Positions 7,319 through 10,111 of a DNA stretch of 10,111 nt are shown here, in pieces. A program made the translations under genes and the position numbers. Each line of letters opens with the position of its first letter. Within the stretch, counting starts at the first letter, position 1. Source of the stretch: Akkermansiaceae bacterium (GTDB taxonomy: Bacteria > Verrucomicrobiota > Verrucomicrobiia > Verrucomicrobiales > Akkermansiaceae). The stretch spans positions 1-10,111 of the forward strand of contig JAQGPE010000215.1 of assembly GCA_028293225.1 (NCBI GenBank). The letters are read 5' to 3'. The notes under the pieces are model-generated. The model ran no database searches, was not told the DNA's origin, and saw only the letters and a list, made by a program, of their open reading frames with translations.

Positions 7319-7430
7319 ACGGTACGCGCCAACCAATGCCATGCGCGTGCTACCTATCTAGGAACCGAAGCAAGGAGCAGCTTCTCGATGAAGGAACACT
7401 CTTTGATTTGGACTTCCCGGCTGAACTTCC
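7313..7430 (+). repeat. Dispersed intergenic repeat, copy 3 (most diverged)
   Basis: Third member. It starts with AAGTGAAC (7313-7320), whose TGA is the stop of the 91-residue gene. Conserved blocks are GCGCCAACCAATG (7326-7338), GCGCGTGC (7343-7350), GAACCGAAGCA (7362-7372), AGCTTCTC (7379-7386) and GAACACTCT (7394-7402). Beyond that the match to copies 1 and 2 fades, and the 3' limit is approximate. The TGGCA/TGCCA stem is lost (TGCCA/TGCTA), but ACGCGC (7324-7329) pairs perfectly with GCGCGT (7343-7348), and GAAGC pairs with GCTTC across 8 bases. The remaining sequence to 7576, before the end of the convergent minus-strand gene, shows nothing I can name. Confidence 0.75.
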
Positions 7431-7576
7431 GCACGTGCCTTGGTCCTTGCCTCTTTTGCGGTTGCCACCCATAGAGAGGGATGGAGACTGGACTCTGGCC
7501 GGGCGGCGCGGGGAGATCTAGTGGGTGACTTAAGGCGTCCTGAGTTTCATCTCCGTGGCGTGGATCCGGGGCGAGG

Positions 7577-8887
7577 TCAGTGGGAGATCCGCCGACCGGT
7601 TTGGTTCATGTAGTCGTAGCGGACGCGTTCGAGGCGGCGCACCACGCCGGGGTTGGTGAGGCCAGCCGTGCTGGCCATGAAGGCGTCGAGATCGGAGGTG
7701 CTATAGAGTTTCTGAACCGACAGTTCGCCCAGGCCCTGCTCGCGGCGCCAGTCACCCTCCGGGAGTTGATCCAGCATGGCGCGGGCGTCGTCGGGCTGCA
7801 TTGTGGCGAGGGGGCTGACCATGGAGCTGAAGAGGTTTTCGGTCTCCGGCCGTTCGGGCAGGTTCAGAGCCCAGTCGGCGAGTTCCTGGGGGCGGCCGGT
7901 GTTGTAGACCTTGCCGGAGGTGGACTGGTCGATGAAGTCCCACTCGCCGGCGGCCATGGCTTGATCGAGCGCGGGGAGCAGGGCCGGCACATCGCGGGCG
8001 GTCTCCGAAAGCAGCATCTTTGCGGCCTCCCCGCGCTCGCTCTCCGGGATGGAGGCGAACTGGGCGGAGATGCCCGCGGCATCCATCCCGCGCAAGAGGG
8101 TGGCCCAGCCAGCCATGGCAGCGGTGCGCTCCGGAGAACCGGGCGGGAGAGTTCCCCACTGGGCGCGTAGTACTTCGCGATCTTCCGGGGCGTCCATCAT
8201 GCGGTAAGCGCTCTGTAGCCAAGTGGCGACCTGCTGGGAATCACCGGAGGCGCGGATGCCATCGAGGACGGTCTGGCGCATGGAGTTGTTGTTACCGGTG
8301 TGGAAGACCCGGGACATGGCGCTGAGCCGGAGATTGGCGGGGAGCTCGCCGAAAACGGACATGACCAACTTCGGGTCATGGGTGACGACCACCTCCAGCC
8401 ACTGGCGGTTCAGGCGCGCGGCGTAGGGTCCCAGGCTGCCGGAGGAGAGGATCTTCCAGGCTTCCAGGGGGTGCTGGGAGAAGGCCGTGGCGAAGGCGGA
8501 GAGCGACTGGCCTTCGGTGGCCGCGAATTTCATGGCTGCGGCGAGATCGGCGTCGGCCCACTGCTTGAGGAGTTCCTGGTAGCGAACACCGCGGTCCTCC
8601 GCGGGCATGGGTTGGCGCTTCAGGAGATTCCAGGCGGTGAGGAACTCCCGGTTGCGGACAGCCTGACTGGTAGACGCGGAAGCTGGACGGGGCTGGCGAG
8701 ACTTGCCGGCTCTGTCCAACGATGAGAGGGAGGAATCCCTGTCCACGGTGTCCGGAGTAGCTTGGGCAGCATTGCGATTGCCAAGTCCCAGGGTGGCGAT
8801 GAATCCGGGCGCGAAGGAGGCAAGCAGCAGTCCGGCGACGAGCGCACCCGCGTGGGTGAGGAGCGGGCGTTTTGGGAACCGGGTCAT
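7577..8887 (-). CDS. Membrane-anchored helical-repeat protein, verrucomicrobial type, unknown function
   Basis: Predicted 436-residue protein. A basic N-terminus (R3, K6, R7) and one hydrophobic segment at ~11-36 (GALVAGLLLASFAPGFIATLGLG) act as an uncleaved anchor or signal peptide, placing the rest outside the cytoplasm. A low-complexity linker rich in S, R, P and D follows (~38-75). The remainder (~76-436) is a string of helical units of ~30-40 residues with recurring W and LP positions: PLEAWKILSS, QWLEVVVTHD, VATWLQSAY, ELADWALNLPERPE, ARAMLDQLPEGDWR. This is typical of uncharacterised alpha-solenoid proteins common in Verrucomicrobiota. Its ATG overlaps the preceding gene's TGA by one base (TGATG), so the two are probably co-translated. 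It ends convergently with the repeat strip. I see no catalytic motif. A scaffold or interaction role is an inference. Confidence 0.8.
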   Translation of the reverse strand: MTRFPKRPLLTHAGALVAGLLLASFAPGFIATLGLGNRNAAQATPDTVDRDSSLSSLDRAGKSRQPRPASASTSQAVRNREFLTAWNLLKRQPMPAEDRGVRYQELLKQWADADLAAAMKFAATEGQSLSAFATAFSQHPLEAWKILSSGSLGPYAARLNRQWLEVVVTHDPKLVMSVFGELPANLRLSAMSRVFHTGNNNSMRQTVLDGIRASGDSQQVATWLQSAYRMMDAPEDREVLRAQWGTLPPGSPERTAAMAGWATLLRGMDAAGISAQFASIPESERGEAAKMLLSETARDVPALLPALDQAMAAGEWDFIDQSTSGKVYNTGRPQELADWALNLPERPETENLFSSMVSPLATMQPDDARAMLDQLPEGDWRREQGLGELSVQKLYSTSDLDAFMASTAGLTNPGVVRRLERVRYDYMNQTGRRISH

Positions 8888-10111
8888 CAGCGCTTTTCAG
8901 AGATTTTTTGGAGGAGGCGGGGATCGGTGATCTGGCTTCGGAGGCGTGCGGCGGTGTCGCCGTCACTGCGCTCCCGGGAGCGGGCCAACGAGTAGAGGGC
9001 GATCTCGCGGTCGGGGCCGGCCGGGAGGTCCTCGACCCAGGCGGCGAAGTCACCGGTGCTGTTGCGGTTCAACCAGACAACGCTGGAGTTCCATGCGTCC
9101 ACGCGGCTTTCCCAGAGGGCGGGGTCGTCAGCGGGAACCTGCTGGATGACCTGAAGGAAGGTATCCGGCGAGGCGCGCTGGAAACGGGTGCGGATGGCAT
9201 TCAGGATGGCGTCGTTGCGATCCTCCTCGGGCAGACCGTCGAGCAGCTTCATGGCGGCGGGAGTATTTTCCACGGCCAGCTGGGCGAAGACCTGGTCGCG
9301 CAACTCAGTGGGTGCGGAGGCCGCTAGTTCGGGAGACGCTTGTGTGGCCGCGGCCAGAACCTCGGCGGCCGTGGCATCGCCCGAGCGGACCAGACCGGGC
9401 CAGTCGATCGAGTTAGTGAGGGCGCGGCTGAGATCGGCTCGGCAGAGACTCTCGTATTTCTCGCTTTCTGTGGCGCCGTCAGAAAATTGCACCCGTAGGG
9501 CGAGGGGAGCGGAGGAGTTCCAGGCAATGGCGGAGCCAAAGCCCTTGTCAGCCAGGAGAGCCTGCCGGAAATCCACGGGCAGTGCGGGATCATCCATCAT
9601 TTTAATCAACCAGGCAGAGCTCTCTCTTTCGCTTTCAGGGGTGCTGGTCTGGTAGCCATTGGCCAGGCCGCTGATCATGCCGGGCTGGTTTTGCTGGATG
9701 GCGAAAGCGAGCAAGGCCTCGCGGCGGTCGGGTGGCCACTGGTAGCTGAGATTCTGGCAGAAATCCTTCCACTGGTCCGGCGGAATAAGATCCTTCACCA
9801 CGGCAAGGCGGCCGGAGTCTGGCTCGCGGGCCAGCTCGCCGGCCATGGCGCGGCGGATGCTATAGGCACCCGAAGAGGAGGCCGGCCCGGCATCGCGGAG
9901 CAGCTTGTCGATGGCGCTTGGGACCTTCATGGCCTCCCCGACCGCGACGCCGAGGAACCGGGCGGAAACAGCGCTGTGAGAGGAGTCTGCCCACACCCAG
10001 TCCCCGTAGGCGCCGGGATCCTTCAGGAGCCATTGATAAATGAGAGCGGCCATCTCCGGAGCGGGCTTCCAACCGGCTTCGCCCGGAGCAGGGTGAGTGC
10101 TTTCCAGCAAA
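8887..10111 (-). CDS. Helical-repeat protein, apparent relative of the downstream gene (5' truncated)
   Basis: The frame is open to the right window edge, and ~408 C-terminal residues are visible. A TTG at 10108-10110 is only the first possible start in view and is unlikely to be real. The visible part is entirely helical-repeat in character, with units built around W and LP positions: IYQWLLKDPGAYGDWVWAD, LSYQWPPDRREALLAFA, AAMKLLDGLPEEDRNDAIL, DFAAWVEDLPAGPDREIAL. The same 'A/L-x-x-W-x-x-x-LP-x-x-P/D-R' pattern occurs in the downstream protein, so the two look like distant tandem paralogues. Any signal peptide or anchor would be outside the window. Its TGA overlaps the next gene's ATG. No enzyme motif is visible and the function is unknown. 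Confidence 0.8.
   Translation of the reverse strand, partial: LLESTHPAPGEAGWKPAPEMAALIYQWLLKDPGAYGDWVWADSSHSAVSARFLGVAVGEAMKVPSAIDKLLRDAGPASSSGAYSIRRAMAGELAREPDSGRLAVVKDLIPPDQWKDFCQNLSYQWPPDRREALLAFAIQQNQPGMISGLANGYQTSTPESERESSAWLIKMMDDPALPVDFRQALLADKGFGSAIAWNSSAPLALRVQFSDGATESEKYESLCRADLSRALTNSIDWPGLVRSGDATAAEVLAAATQASPELAASAPTELRDQVFAQLAVENTPAAMKLLDGLPEEDRNDAILNAIRTRFQRASPDTFLQVIQQVPADDPALWESRVDAWNSSVVWLNRNSTGDFAAWVEDLPAGPDREIALYSLARSRERSDGDTAARLRSQITDPRLLQKISEKR

Larger units (their letters stand above)
5645..7430. other. Accessory strip: small orphan genes alternating with a shared repeat (cassette-like)
   Basis: Three copies of one repeat family separate two small AT-richer genes and a gene relic, in the order repeat 1, relic plus secreted 166-residue protein, repeat 2, 91-residue protein, repeat 3. 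All repeats face the same way and each follows a stop codon closely. Base composition falls from about 68% G+C in a sampled line of the lipoprotein gene to about 35-53% in lines of the small genes. This layout is what one expects of gene cassettes with linked recombination sites, or of REP-like 3' elements spread by a transposase. No recombinase is encoded in the window, so 'cassette array' is an inference from layout only. Confidence 0.4.

Noticed and set aside
5645..7430. Classical integron attC array
   Set aside because: Core-site pattern is not conserved between copies, the two ends of the repeat are not complementary to each other as in attC, and no integrase gene is seen.
5645..7430. 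CRISPR array
   Set aside because: There are only three copies, each over 100 bp and diverged, with gene-sized and unequal spacings and no Cas genes.
7315..7521. 68-residue plus-strand open frame (MNGTRQPMPCACYL...)
   Set aside because: Its first half is repeat copy 3 translated, and the rest is a proline-rich run without a motif or ribosome binding site. It is probably fortuitous.
7580..9327. Plus-strand open frames opposite the two helical-repeat genes
   Set aside because: The minus-strand frames are longer, abut exactly with a TGATG overlap and show coherent repeat structure. The plus frames are shadows.

Overview
The window looks like a chromosomal segment of a Verrucomicrobiota bacterium, most likely from the Luteolibacter/Haloferula/Prosthecobacter side of the phylum. 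This placement is inferred from gene content, not from a marker gene. Three things point to it: a planctomycete/verrucomicrobial cytochrome-DUF1549-LamG-DUF1553 lipoprotein coupled to a Tat-exported DUF1501 protein; a secreted protein ending in the beta-strand/'DADxxADPDxDG' C-terminal layout common in this phylum; and a pair of helical-repeat proteins of verrucomicrobial type. The large genes are GC-rich, about two thirds G+C in the stretches I counted.

Layout. (1) Bases 1-659 hold the 3' end of a secreted or surface protein, followed by a convincing hairpin terminator (678-721). (2) Bases 885-5626 hold a two-gene operon: a large haem-motif lipoprotein and a DUF1501 protein whose start overlaps the preceding stop in an ATGA. 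Such pairs are typically envelope proteins linked to breakdown of complex, often sulfated, polysaccharides. (3) Bases 5627-7576 form an accessory strip unlike its surroundings. Three diverged copies of a ~110-120 bp intergenic repeat lie at about 5645-5762, 6889-7010 and 7313-7430. Between them are two small, AT-richer orphan genes (6395-6895, secreted; 7043-7318, cytoplasmic) and a frameshifted relic of a GC-rich gene (about 6039-6398). Copies 2 and 3 begin at the last codon and stop of the gene in front of them, so the strip reads as gene-repeat, gene-repeat, gene-repeat. (4) Bases 7577-10111, minus strand, hold two adjacent, apparently related helical-repeat proteins in an operon with a TGATG stop/start overlap. 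The upstream one runs off the window.

How the parts relate. The lipoprotein and DUF1501 protein probably act together outside the cytoplasmic membrane. The two minus-strand proteins probably act together at the membrane or in the periplasm, with unknown function. The strip between them is the most interesting part: it resembles a small cassette array or a set of REP-like 3' elements attached to individual genes. I see no integrase or transposase in the window, and the repeats do not match integron attC core sites, so the mechanism is open.
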